Shown here piece after piece: positions 1 through 5,460 of a stretch of DNA of 5,719 nucleotides. The stretch's first letter is position 1, and each line of letters begins with the position of its first letter. The DNA comes from JALONO01 sp038209965 (GTDB taxonomy: Bacteria > Bacteroidota > Bacteroidia > Cytophagales > Thermoflexibacteraceae). The position numbers were made by a program, and so were the translations under genes. Location of the stretch: NCBI GenBank assembly GCA_038209965.1, contig JBBQXF010000183.1, positions 1-5,719 on the forward strand, read 5' to 3'. A model generated the notes under the pieces. It saw nothing but the letters and a program-made list of their open reading frames with translations, did no database searches and was not told where the DNA came from.

Positions 1-277
1 CCTGTAATTGGGGAATGATCTCTTCGGGCTTACCTACTTTGATCACGAGATTGCTATTGATTTTCTGGAGGTTTTGCCGCAGATCGGCCAAGGATTCCAG
101 CAAAAATTTGGCCCGGAAAGCCCCGGTTTTGGGCAGGCCTATCTCAGCATCGGCAAACCAGCGCGGATCCAAGCAATAGACCGGAATCAGGGCCTTGGTG
201 CGCAGGGAAGCTTTGTACAATGCCTCGTTATCGTGGAGGCGGAGGTCGTTGCGAAACCAAACAATGATTTTTTCCAT
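1..277 (-). CDS. Cryptochrome/photolyase, probable DASH type, N-terminal part (runs off left edge)
   Basis: Ninety-two codons are visible from an ATG at 277 down to the window edge; the rest of a protein that is usually about 430-500 residues lies outside. The N-terminus (MEKIIVWFRNDLRLHDNEAL) is the classic start of the photolyase alpha/beta antenna domain, with the WFRxDLRxxDN signature, followed by a second strand with VYCLDPRWF at about residues 33-41 and the helix GAFRAKFLLESLADLRQNL at 52-70. The family uses flavin to repair UV-damaged DNA or sense blue light; DASH members act mainly on single-stranded DNA. The ATG is the first one after an in-frame TGA upstream, and family proteins begin at this point. 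The FAD-binding domain is not in view, so the DASH assignment rests on the N-terminus only. The gene lies 61 bases downstream of the membrane-protein gene on the same strand, with no promoter box in the gap, so cotranscription is likely. Confidence 0.88.
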   Translation of the reverse strand, partial: MEKIIVWFRNDLRLHDNEALYKASLRTKALIPVYCLDPRWFADAEIGLPKTGAFRAKFLLESLADLRQNLQKINSNLVIKVGKPEEIIPQLQ

Positions 278-338
278 GCAATTTAAACCCAGTGTGGCAA
301 AAAGTTGTTTGAGCGGGTGGACTCATTGCCCGAGCAGG

Positions 339-1388
339 TTATTTGGAAGGGGAAAGACCGATTTTTTCGCTCAATGAAGCGAATATCTGCAAAATAATTT
401 TATGGTTAAGGGGAAACTCCAGCACCACGTGCAGGAAGCTCAGCAAGGCCAGCACGGCCAAGCCTAGGGCATAACTGTAGGCATACAAGCCCACGCACCC
501 CAGCCAAAGGGCCAATGTCAACCAAAGTTGGCCTTTGGGCATTTTGTGCCACCCAATGACCCCCGTTTTGGCAAACCAGTTGAGGTAATGGTAAGTGTAA
601 ACAAAAGCGACAAGCGCCTGCACCCGCAGGGCTAAGGTCGAAGTGAACAGGGGGAGGTCGGGGCCGGCCCCCCAGAACCAGTAGAGCGCTTGGTTGATTC
701 GGCGAAAGCCACTGCTGCCAAAACTTTGTTGGGCATATTGACTCGCTTGGTAATGCCCAAAGTCAATCACTGGCAAAAGTAGCAATGCGATGCAGAGTGC
801 ATAGACGAGCAGGGCGAGGTAACCGGAGAATATTCCTTGGCGCAGGGTGCCCGCCAGCATGAACAGCGCGGTGAACACGCTCACGTGGATGATGGAAGGC
901 AGCATCAGGGTGAAGAAACCAAAATAGGCGGGCATCCAGATCTGTAAAAGGAAAACAAAGCCCGTAAATCCAGCCAGCCAAACATATTTTTTGGGTCGTT
1001 CGCGGATGAGTGCCAGCACCAGCGAGACGGCAAACGTAAGGCCCACCAAGCCACTGAAGAGTTGTTGGAGTATTTTGCTGGTCCGGTCGGCCCACATTTT
1101 GGGCAGGAAGATTTTTAAACTGCCAAAGAGATCCGTTTGAAAAAGTTGAAAGAAAATACTGGGCAAAAAAATGAGGCCAGTTAGGCCAATGAGCCAGCGA
1201 ACATCACGTTTTTGGGCCAAAAAATAGCCCCGATCGTCCAACCAGTTGATTTCGGTGAGGTAGTGCAGGGGGCCCAGCACAGCGTAGGAAAACAGGAAAA
1301 GTTCGAAGGGTAAATAAATGGCGGCCCCAAAAGCGAGCAGTATGAGGCCAATATTTAGGTAATCAGTTTGCTTAACGGTCAGCACCAT
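339..1388 (-). CDS. Histidine-rich polytopic inner-membrane protein of unknown function
   Basis: A 349-residue protein with about nine hydrophobic segments (roughly residues 11-44, possibly two helices, then 65-83, 109-129, 134-152, 155-179, 187-208, 250-272, 288-308 and 309-325). I do not recognise a named family. Histidines lie in or at the edge of membrane segments: GPLH42YLTEINW, SIIH168VSVF, YTYH267YLNWF and SFLH320VVLEF, with further ones at 212, 281 and 329. Four such sites spread along the chain suggest a metal or cofactor site within the bilayer, as in Brp/Blh carotene dioxygenases, but this resemblance is recalled and weak. The start is taken at the ATG at 1388. A TTG eight codons upstream (1412) is also open, but it lies inside a TACCTTTG promoter box, so it is probably not translated. 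The neighbour downstream is a cryptochrome on the same strand. Confidence 0.8.
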   Translation of the reverse strand: MVLTVKQTDYLNIGLILLAFGAAIYLPFELFLFSYAVLGPLHYLTEINWLDDRGYFLAQKRDVRWLIGLTGLIFLPSIFFQLFQTDLFGSLKIFLPKMWADRTSKILQQLFSGLVGLTFAVSLVLALIRERPKKYVWLAGFTGFVFLLQIWMPAYFGFFTLMLPSIIHVSVFTALFMLAGTLRQGIFSGYLALLVYALCIALLLLPVIDFGHYQASQYAQQSFGSSGFRRINQALYWFWGAGPDLPLFTSTLALRVQALVAFVYTYHYLNWFAKTGVIGWHKMPKGQLWLTLALWLGCVGLYAYSYALGLAVLALLSFLHVVLEFPLNHKIILQIFASLSEKIGLSPSK

Positions 1389-1409
1389 ATTTACAGCGGC
1401 TTTAATAGA

Positions 1410-1417
1410 CAAAGGTA
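1410..1417 (-). promoter_or_regulatory. Bacteroidota -7 promoter box (TACCTTTG) for the membrane-protein gene
   Basis: On the minus strand TACCTTTG matches the TAnnTTTG consensus. Transcription would start near 1403, leaving a leader of about 15 bases before the ATG at 1388. No convincing TTTG -33 element is seen at the usual distance of about 20 bases. Confidence 0.5.
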
Positions 1418-1704
1418 CAGAAGCATTGGCAATTGTCGCAGGGCAACGGGATCCGCGTTCTGATAATTTTTCTCGTTGCTATTTACTATTGGGCGTGCCT
1501 GGGAATGGGTATCAGTGGTAGGCAGCAACAGGGGGCCAATTGAGTTGGCCTGATTTCTTGTAGTTAAATTTGAAAATTGCCCTAAACAGTAAAATTTGGC
1601 AAAGCATTCCTTGGGGAAAGCCCATAAATTGGCGAAATAGATTTTTTTCTTACATCAGTAAGTTTAATTGAAAGATAGTATATTTATTTTATTAGCTTAA
1701 TCAA
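1418..1704. other. Intergenic region between divergent genes
   Basis: No gene is supported here. It lies between the minus-strand membrane gene and the plus-strand SpoIIAA-like gene and becomes strongly A/T-rich after about 1560. A second exact plus-strand TAAATTTG box lies at 1565-1572, with a TTG at 1545-1547 only 17 bases upstream of it. It could be a distal promoter of the downstream gene, giving a leader of about 170 bases, or chance in A/T-rich DNA. A small hairpin at 1534-1550 is listed separately. Confidence 0.5.
1534..1550. repeat. Short perfect inverted repeat (GGCCAA-TTGAG-TTGGCC)
   Basis: A six-base stem with a five-base loop in the divergent intergenic region. No T-run follows on either strand, so it is a poor terminator; it could be a protein-binding site or chance. 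It ends 14 bases before the distal TAAATTTG box. Confidence 0.25.
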
Positions 1705-1712
1705 TAAATTTG
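1705..1712 (+). promoter_or_regulatory. Bacteroidota -7 promoter box (TAAATTTG) for the SpoIIAA-like gene
   Basis: An exact TAnnTTTG match, predicting a transcript start near 1719 and a leader of about 31 bases to the ATG at 1750. The -33 region is A/T-rich (TTTA at 1683-1686) without a clear TTTG. Confidence 0.5.
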
Positions 1713-1749
1713 CGGTATTATTAATTATGTCACTTAACCATTGCCGCTC

Positions 1750-2151
1750 ATGGAAATACTTTATGACAAACCCTTCTGTAAAATCAGTTATCGCTGTGAA
1801 GCCCAAGTACCATTTATCCATACCGATTGGAATGGTTTTTCCACGAGTAGCCAATTTAGGGAATCATGTGATGAGATAATCAGTTTTATGAGTGAAAAAA
1901 GGATCAGCCGGGTAGTAATGGACGGGGGGAAAGCCAAGGTAGTGGCCGCTGAGGATCAGGCGTGGCTCAACACCGATTGGGCCGTCCGGGCCACTGACGC
2001 GGGTTACCGCACTTGCGCAATAGTGATACCCAAAGATCTGTTCGGGCAAATGTCCACTAGACAAGTGGTGACCCAGGCGGATCAGAGCAAGGTAACGATC
2101 CGTATGTTTGACGATACAATGGATGCCATGAACTGGATTGTGACCACTTAG
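1750..2151 (+). CDS. Small SpoIIAA/STAS (SEC14-like) domain protein
   Basis: A 133-residue soluble protein without signal peptide or membrane segment. Its layout fits the small SpoIIAA-like alpha/beta proteins common in Bacteroidota: an N-terminal strand pair (MEILYDKPFCKISY, then PFIHTDWNGF at about 21-30), a helix (about 34-50), a strand with VVMDGGK at 55-61, the conserved-looking EDQAWLNTDWAVRATDAGYR at 68-87, a strand AIVIPKDLFG at 90-99, and a C-terminal strand plus helix with MFDDTMDAMNWI at 119-130. I recall this EDQxWL...A..AG / FDD..A..WI pattern from proteins labelled STAS/SEC14-domain or hypothetical. Their role is unknown; a partner-binding or regulatory function is inference. 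The ATG at 1750 is preferred over a TTG three codons upstream. It is monocistronic: its own promoter box lies upstream and a strong terminator follows. Confidence 0.75.
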   Translation: MEILYDKPFCKISYRCEAQVPFIHTDWNGFSTSSQFRESCDEIISFMSEKRISRVVMDGGKAKVVAAEDQAWLNTDWAVRATDAGYRTCAIVIPKDLFGQMSTRQVVTQADQSKVTIRMFDDTMDAMNWIVTT

Positions 2152-2172
2152 TTTTGGTGCGATAAAGTGGGC

Positions 2173-2216
2173 AAAAGCCGCTTAATGATCAATACCTGAT
2201 CATTAAGCGGCTTTTT
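2173..2216 (+). terminator. Strong rho-independent terminator, possibly bidirectional
   Basis: A perfect 19-bp stem (2173-2191 pairing with 2197-2215) with a five-base loop ATACC. The stem runs from AAAAGCCGC to GCGGCTTTT, and the T-tract is at 2212-2216. It starts 21 bases after the SpoIIAA-like stop codon and separates that gene from tilS. The A-run on the left arm would also give a short U-run on the opposite strand. Confidence 0.9.
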
Positions 2217-2282
2217 GGTAGAAAAAAATATTTTGGTAAACCAAAAAATAGAGTGGTGAGCCATCAATAACCCATAGCGCAG

Positions 2283-2290
2283 TATTTTTG
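2283..2290 (+). promoter_or_regulatory. Bacteroidota -7 promoter box (TATTTTTG) for tilS
   Basis: An exact TAnnTTTG match between the terminator and tilS. Transcription would begin near 2297, giving a leader of about 40 bases. No TTTG is seen at the expected -33 position. Confidence 0.45.
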
Positions 2291-2336
2291 GAGTGACAAG
2301 CACTTTTGTAGTCATTTAGCCCAACCCAGCTTTATT

Positions 2337-3677
2337 TTGTCGGTCATCATCAAATTAAACGGCTTTATTGCCCAGCACCAATTGTTTGCACCTACCGATC
2401 GGCTACTGCTGGCGGTGAGCGGGGGGCTGGACTCGGTAGTGCTGGCGCACCTGTTCCATCGGTTGGGCCAGCCGTTTGCCATTGCCCACGTCAACTTTGG
2501 GCTACGGGGCGCGGAATCAGACGGCGACGAAGCTTTTGTGCAACAATTGGCCTTGGAACTCGGGGTGAAGTGCCTAGTGAAACAGCTAGCGGCAGCTCAA
2601 GTGGCCAAAACCGAAAAAATTTCCCTCCAAATGGCGGCCCGCCAGTTGCGCTATGCTTGGTTCGAGCAAGCGCGCCAAGCCCTAGGGTGCGCTAGGATCG
2701 TGACGGCCCACCACCAAAACGACGAACTGGAAACGGTGCTCTATAACTTGACCAAGGGCACGGGCATTGCTGGGCTGCACGGAATCCGGCCGCTCAACGG
2801 CCACTTGGCCCGCCCCCTGCTGTGCCTGACCCGCGCCGAGATTGCGCAATTCGCCCATGAACATGCTCTGGCGTGGCGCGAGGACAGTTCCAATGCCTCC
2901 GACAAGTATGCCCGCAATTTGATCCGTCACCGGGTAGTTCCGGTGCTCCGGCAGCTCAATCCACACTTAGAGGAAACCTTCGGCCAATCGATCGAGAAGA
3001 TTGCCGCTGTGGAGCGGGTGTTTGCCCTGGCCCTACAAGAATTCCGGGCGCAAGTATTGACGCAAATCGGTGACGTTTTTTACCTCTCATTCGCCAAGTT
3101 GAAACTTGTGCCTGAACCCACAATTAAACTATTTTATTTGCTCCAAGAATTTGGCTTTAACTACACCCAAACCAAGCTCATCATTGCCCAATTGAACCAA
3201 GCGGCGGGCAAGGAATTTTTGTCGGCCAGCCACTGGCTGGTCATAGATCGGCAGGCATTGGTGATTGTCAGTCGCGATCAGCCGGTCGGGCAACCCTTCA
3301 GCATCGGCCAAGAGGCACTGGCCGAACCGGGCCGACTCACCATCCGCGCATCTGGGCTGATCCAGCTGGAAATTTGCCGGTTGGCTGCCCCGCTGCCCCC
3401 AGACCCGGCCTTCATCCAGTTGGCCTACGACCAGCTGCGGTTTCCCTTGATGCTGCGCCCTTGGCGAGCGGGCGATTGGTTTGTGCCCACCGGGATGCGG
3501 GGCAAAAAGAAAATCAGTGATTTTTTGAACGACCACAAAGTCCCCCGCAACCTCAAAGACCGGATCTGGGTACTGTGCTCCGGCCAAGATATCGCCGGTG
3601 TGGTGGGTTATCGGGCCGATGAACGCTTCCGGGCAATCGGGGGCGCAGTATTGACCCTTGGTCAACTGCCAGACTGA
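2337..3677 (+). CDS. tilS: tRNA(Ile)-lysidine synthetase
   Basis: This enzyme uses ATP and lysine to turn C34 of the CAU-anticodon tRNA-Ile into lysidine, so that the tRNA reads AUA as isoleucine; it is cytoplasmic and normally essential. The 446 residues match the family's usual size. The N-type ATP-pyrophosphatase domain has the PP-loop SGGLDS at 28-33, the strand HVNFGLRG at 51-58, AHHQNDELET at 124-133, the GTGIAGLHGIRP stretch at 141-152 and the TilS hallmark REDSSNASDKYARNLIRHRV at 181-200. The C-terminal tRNA-recognition domain holds LRPWRAGDWFVPTG (373-386) and KKISDFLNDHKVP (391-403). The start is a TTG: there is no in-frame ATG before codon 99, and the reading from this TTG aligns with normal TilS N-termini (about 27 residues before SGGxDS). 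An ATT immediately upstream cannot be excluded. The gene has its own promoter box after a terminator, so it is probably transcribed alone. Confidence 0.96.
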   Translation: MSVIIKLNGFIAQHQLFAPTDRLLLAVSGGLDSVVLAHLFHRLGQPFAIAHVNFGLRGAESDGDEAFVQQLALELGVKCLVKQLAAAQVAKTEKISLQMAARQLRYAWFEQARQALGCARIVTAHHQNDELETVLYNLTKGTGIAGLHGIRPLNGHLARPLLCLTRAEIAQFAHEHALAWREDSSNASDKYARNLIRHRVVPVLRQLNPHLEETFGQSIEKIAAVERVFALALQEFRAQVLTQIGDVFYLSFAKLKLVPEPTIKLFYLLQEFGFNYTQTKLIIAQLNQAAGKEFLSASHWLVIDRQALVIVSRDQPVGQPFSIGQEALAEPGRLTIRASGLIQLEICRLAAPLPPDPAFIQLAYDQLRFPLMLRPWRAGDWFVPTGMRGKKKISDFLNDHKVPRNLKDRIWVLCSGQDIAGVVGYRADERFRAIGGAVLTLGQLPD

Positions 3678-3759
3678 GATCGATCCATCATGCCATTGCA
3701 GTTGGTCGGAACAGCTCGATAATTGACCAGTGACTGCGACGATCAGTGGCAACTAGCCC

Positions 3760-3767
3760 TACCTTTG
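3760..3767 (+). promoter_or_regulatory. Bacteroidota -7 promoter box (TACCTTTG) for the zinc hydrolase gene
   Basis: An exact TAnnTTTG match, identical to the box before the membrane-protein gene. A start near 3774 gives a leader of about 17 bases to the ATG at 3791. The box lies inside the open extension from a GTG at 3746, which argues against that longer start. Confidence 0.55.
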
Positions 3768-3790
3768 CAGAAATTCAACCGGCTTACCAA

Positions 3791-4774
3791 ATGAAAAGAA
3801 GGATACTTATTTTTTTAGCGATAATTTTATTCTCCCACACCTCCCAAGCTTGGGGCTTTTTTGCTCACCGAATCATCCACCAACTGGCCATTTACAGCTT
3901 GCCCAAATCCATGCAGGCTTTTTATTTTGCCAACCAAAAAGAACTGGTGGACAACGCTGTGCGGCCCGATAAACGGCGCAATAATGATCCCGATGAGGCC
4001 CCCCGGCATTTTATCGATGTCGATTATTATGGCGACAGTGCGGCCTGGACCATGCCCGAACGCTGGAGTGAGGCCGCTGGCAAATATTCGGCAGATACGT
4101 TGATCAAATACGGATATCTGCCCTGGCGGGTGGATTTTGTGCGCCAGCGGCTCACCGAGGCCATGCGCCGGGCCGATCGGGACAGTATTTTGTTTTACTC
4201 GGCAGATTTGGGCCATTATGTGGCCGATGCCCACGTGCCATTTCACGCCACCCTCAACTACGATGGCCAACTGACCGGCCAACGGGGCATCCATTCGTTC
4301 TGGGAATCCAAATTGCCCGAACTGTTTATTGGGGAATATGACCTGCGCCAAAACCGGCCCCGCTACCTGGCCGATCCGTTGCACAGTGTGTGGAATGCAG
4401 TACGGGGGTCTTTTGTGTTGGTCAAACCGGCGTTGGAACTGGAAAAAAGAGTGAGCCAACAGATTGCCCCGGAGGCCAAATTTACGAGCAACCAGTTTGG
4501 CGGGCGCACTTACCGCAACTATTCTGATGCCTTTGCCCGGCTGTACCATCCCGGGGTAGAGGGGGCCGTGGCCCGACGGATGCGCGATGCTGCCCAAGCG
4601 GTGGCCAGTTTTTGGCTCACCTGCTGGCAAGATGCTGGCCGGCCTGACCTAACTATGCTCACCGATCCCAAATCGGCCAAGGGCAATGCCAAGAAATTTC
4701 GCCTGGAGCGCCGGGCTTGGAAGCGCAATCAGCTCTATGCCCAAAAACTGCTCTTGATCGAGCGGGGCGAATAA
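3791..4774 (+). CDS. Secreted zinc-dependent hydrolase, phospholipase C / S1-P1 nuclease fold
   Basis: A 327-residue exported enzyme. Residues 1-20 (MKRRILIFLAIILFSHTSQA) form a signal peptide, and cleavage after SQA leaves Trp21 at the mature N-terminus, where this fold uses it as a zinc ligand. Ligands can be read by the spacing of P1 nuclease and B. cereus phospholipase C: Trp21, His26, Asp60, His73 (PRHFIDVD), His142 and Asp146 (GHYVAD), His152 (PFH), His168 and Glu172 (IHSFWESK). The site should bind three zinc ions and cleave phosphodiesters; whether the substrate is phospholipid or nucleic acid cannot be told. The last ligand is Glu, as in phospholipase C, rather than the Asp of P1 nuclease. 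The basic C-terminus (about 294-312) is a tail beyond the helical core. The ATG at 3791 is chosen over a GTG 15 codons upstream because the signal peptide begins there and a promoter box lies in the extension. Location is periplasmic or extracellular. Confidence 0.87.
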   Translation: MKRRILIFLAIILFSHTSQAWGFFAHRIIHQLAIYSLPKSMQAFYFANQKELVDNAVRPDKRRNNDPDEAPRHFIDVDYYGDSAAWTMPERWSEAAGKYSADTLIKYGYLPWRVDFVRQRLTEAMRRADRDSILFYSADLGHYVADAHVPFHATLNYDGQLTGQRGIHSFWESKLPELFIGEYDLRQNRPRYLADPLHSVWNAVRGSFVLVKPALELEKRVSQQIAPEAKFTSNQFGGRTYRNYSDAFARLYHPGVEGAVARRMRDAAQAVASFWLTCWQDAGRPDLTMLTDPKSAKGNAKKFRLERRAWKRNQLYAQKLLLIERGE

Positions 4775-4779
4775 GGCCC

Positions 4780-5021
4780 ATGAAATAAAAGCCATTTTTA
4801 GTCTTTTTTGGGCTTGACCGAAAGCTGATCTGGTATAAGATGCGCCCTCGGTAAAAACTTGGTTCAGCTTGCCCGGCAATGACTTTTTTCAAAAGCGACA
4901 ACATCAATCCAATGAGTTTGGAAAAGTGCAGTTTCCTTTTGCGGGTAAAGTCAGCGGGCTTCATCCGGTAATTTTCGGGATTTCTGGCAGCTTGGCGAAA
5001 GAAATTCCTCAAATCTTGCAT
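4780..5021 (-). pseudogene. IS4-like transposase, frameshifted N-terminal remnant
   Basis: From an ATG at 5021 the minus strand reads MQDLRNFFRQAARNPENYR, then DFTRKRKLHFSKLIGLMLSLLKK, the typical N-terminal region of IS4-family transposases. The frame is then lost at a run of six A's (minus strand; 4884-4889). Family-like sequence resumes one frame over as KKSLPGKLNQVF, then YTRSAFGQAQKRLKMAFI. One more A would restore a single frame, so a one-base deletion is the simplest reading. Likeness stops near 4780, beside the stop codon of the hydrolase gene, and the whole DDE catalytic domain is missing, so this cannot be a working transposase. No matching element end was found. A TACCTTTA sequence (minus strand, inside the inverted repeat at 5072-5108) resembles its former promoter. 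Family recognition is from memory of the motif pattern. Confidence 0.65.
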
Positions 5022-5071
5022 TACTTCTTGGTTTATTTTATTTTTTGTGTTTTTGATGATTAAATATTGAA

Positions 5072-5108
5072 CCTAAAGGTAAGCATTTTTATTAACTTAC
5101 CGGTTAGG
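5072..5108. repeat. Imperfect inverted repeat upstream of the transposase remnant
   Basis: Arms 5072-5083 and 5096-5108 pair as GGTAAG/CTTACC (inner six) and CCTAA/TTAGG (outer five), with a one-by-two mismatch between them and a 12-base A/T-rich loop. There is no T-tract directly after it. It could be an operator, a leader hairpin of the old insertion element or a leftover element end. Confidence 0.45.
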
Positions 5109-5352
5109 AACAAAGGCCATAAAAGTGGCGGGTGAAGTACATCATTGAAAGCTCGTAACCCGCACTAGCATTGGTGTTGGCTGACAGCGGATAACCAGTG
5201 AATCTTGGTTTCTAGCTGGCTTTAGGCGTTTATGACTCGGTATATCGAAATAAAAGCAACTGCCCCGATCAAAGCCACCAAGATCGTCCGTAAAGAAGAA
5301 AACCGGATAGAAGTCAATTTTTCCACCATCGCGTTTATTCGTTTACCAACGG
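5109..5352. other. Gene-poor stretch without recognised content
   Basis: No recognised gene. A weak six-base inverted repeat (GCGGGT at 5128-5133, ACCCGC at 5158-5163) spans a 24-base loop. From about 5222 both strands are open: plus 5232-5441 (69 codons from an ATG) and minus 5222-5401. The minus reading is described separately because it contains a plausible membrane helix; the plus reading shows no recognisable domain. Confidence 0.5.
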
Positions 5353-5401
5353 CTTTGACGGGGGCAACCATTGCGGGGCAACCTTTGACGGGAGCAACCA
5401 T
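5222..5401 (-). CDS. Possible small membrane peptide (low confidence)
   Basis: A 59-codon open frame from an ATG at 5401. It begins with a repeated MVAPVK stretch (residues 1-6 and 11-16, encoded by the 30-bp tandem repeat). It then has a charged part and a single hydrophobic helix at about 39-54 (TILVALIGAVAFISIY), preceded by basic residues, ending YRVINA. A shorter start at 5329 gives 35 residues containing only the helix part. No promoter box was found for it, and the opposite strand is also open over the same interval, so it may be chance. I know no family for it. Confidence 0.2.
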   Translation of the reverse strand: MVAPVKGCPAMVAPVKAVGKRINAMVEKLTSIRFSSLRTILVALIGAVAFISIYRVINA

Positions 5402-5412
5402 TGCCAAACAAA
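5353..5412. repeat. 30-bp tandem repeat, two copies
   Basis: Copy one is 5353-5382 and copy two 5383-5412; the first 22 bases (CTTTGACGGGGGCAACCATTGC) differ at one position and the rest diverges. Within it GCAACC recurs three times at 14-16 base spacing. The period is a multiple of three, so both open strands read a ten-residue repeat: (A/P)LTGATIA(G/K)Q on plus, AMVAPVK on minus. Confidence 0.75.
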
Positions 5413-5428
5413 AAAATTCCTTAAATAA

Positions 5429-5460
5429 TTTGGAGGTTTGAAAAGAAATTTTTATCTTTG
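5429..5460 (+). promoter_or_regulatory. Complete Bacteroidota promoter firing right
   Basis: TTTG at 5429-5432, exactly 20 bases of spacer, then TATCTTTG at 5453-5460. This is the best match in the window to the TTTG / TAnnTTTG consensus, with both elements at the right distance. The predicted transcript start is near 5467, directed to the right edge. Confidence 0.55.

Noticed and set aside
8..286. Plus-strand open frame at the left edge
   Set aside because: The minus strand encodes the cryptochrome N-terminus here, so the plus frame is its shadow.
1727..1870. Plus-strand ATG at 1727 opening a frame of about 47 codons
   Set aside because: It overlaps the SpoIIAA-like gene in another frame, has no recognisable content and ends in TGA/TAA-rich context; the ATG at 1750 gives a family-like protein.
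3129..3752. Long minus-strand open frame opposite tilS
   Set aside because: It lies opposite clearly conserved TilS sequence, and its protein shows no domain; it is a shadow of the G+C-rich codon pattern.
3827..4630. 267-codon minus-strand open frame opposite the zinc hydrolase
   Set aside because: The plus strand carries a signal peptide and all zinc ligands in this interval; the minus reading has no recognisable motif.
4775..4850. Possible terminator after the hydrolase (AAGGCCCA ... TGGGCTT with T-runs)
   Set aside because: The pairing needs a bulge and a loop of more than 20 bases, and the T-runs lie inside the loop rather than after the stem.
4884..4889. Programmed -1 frameshift site in the transposase (A6G)
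   Set aside because: The run starts at a codon boundary rather than in the X_XXY_YYZ phase, IS4 elements normally use one frame, and the catalytic domain is missing, so a deletion in a dead gene is simpler.
5109..5230. Possible tRNA or other structured RNA
   Set aside because: No cloverleaf arms or conserved T-loop bases could be assembled from the stretch.
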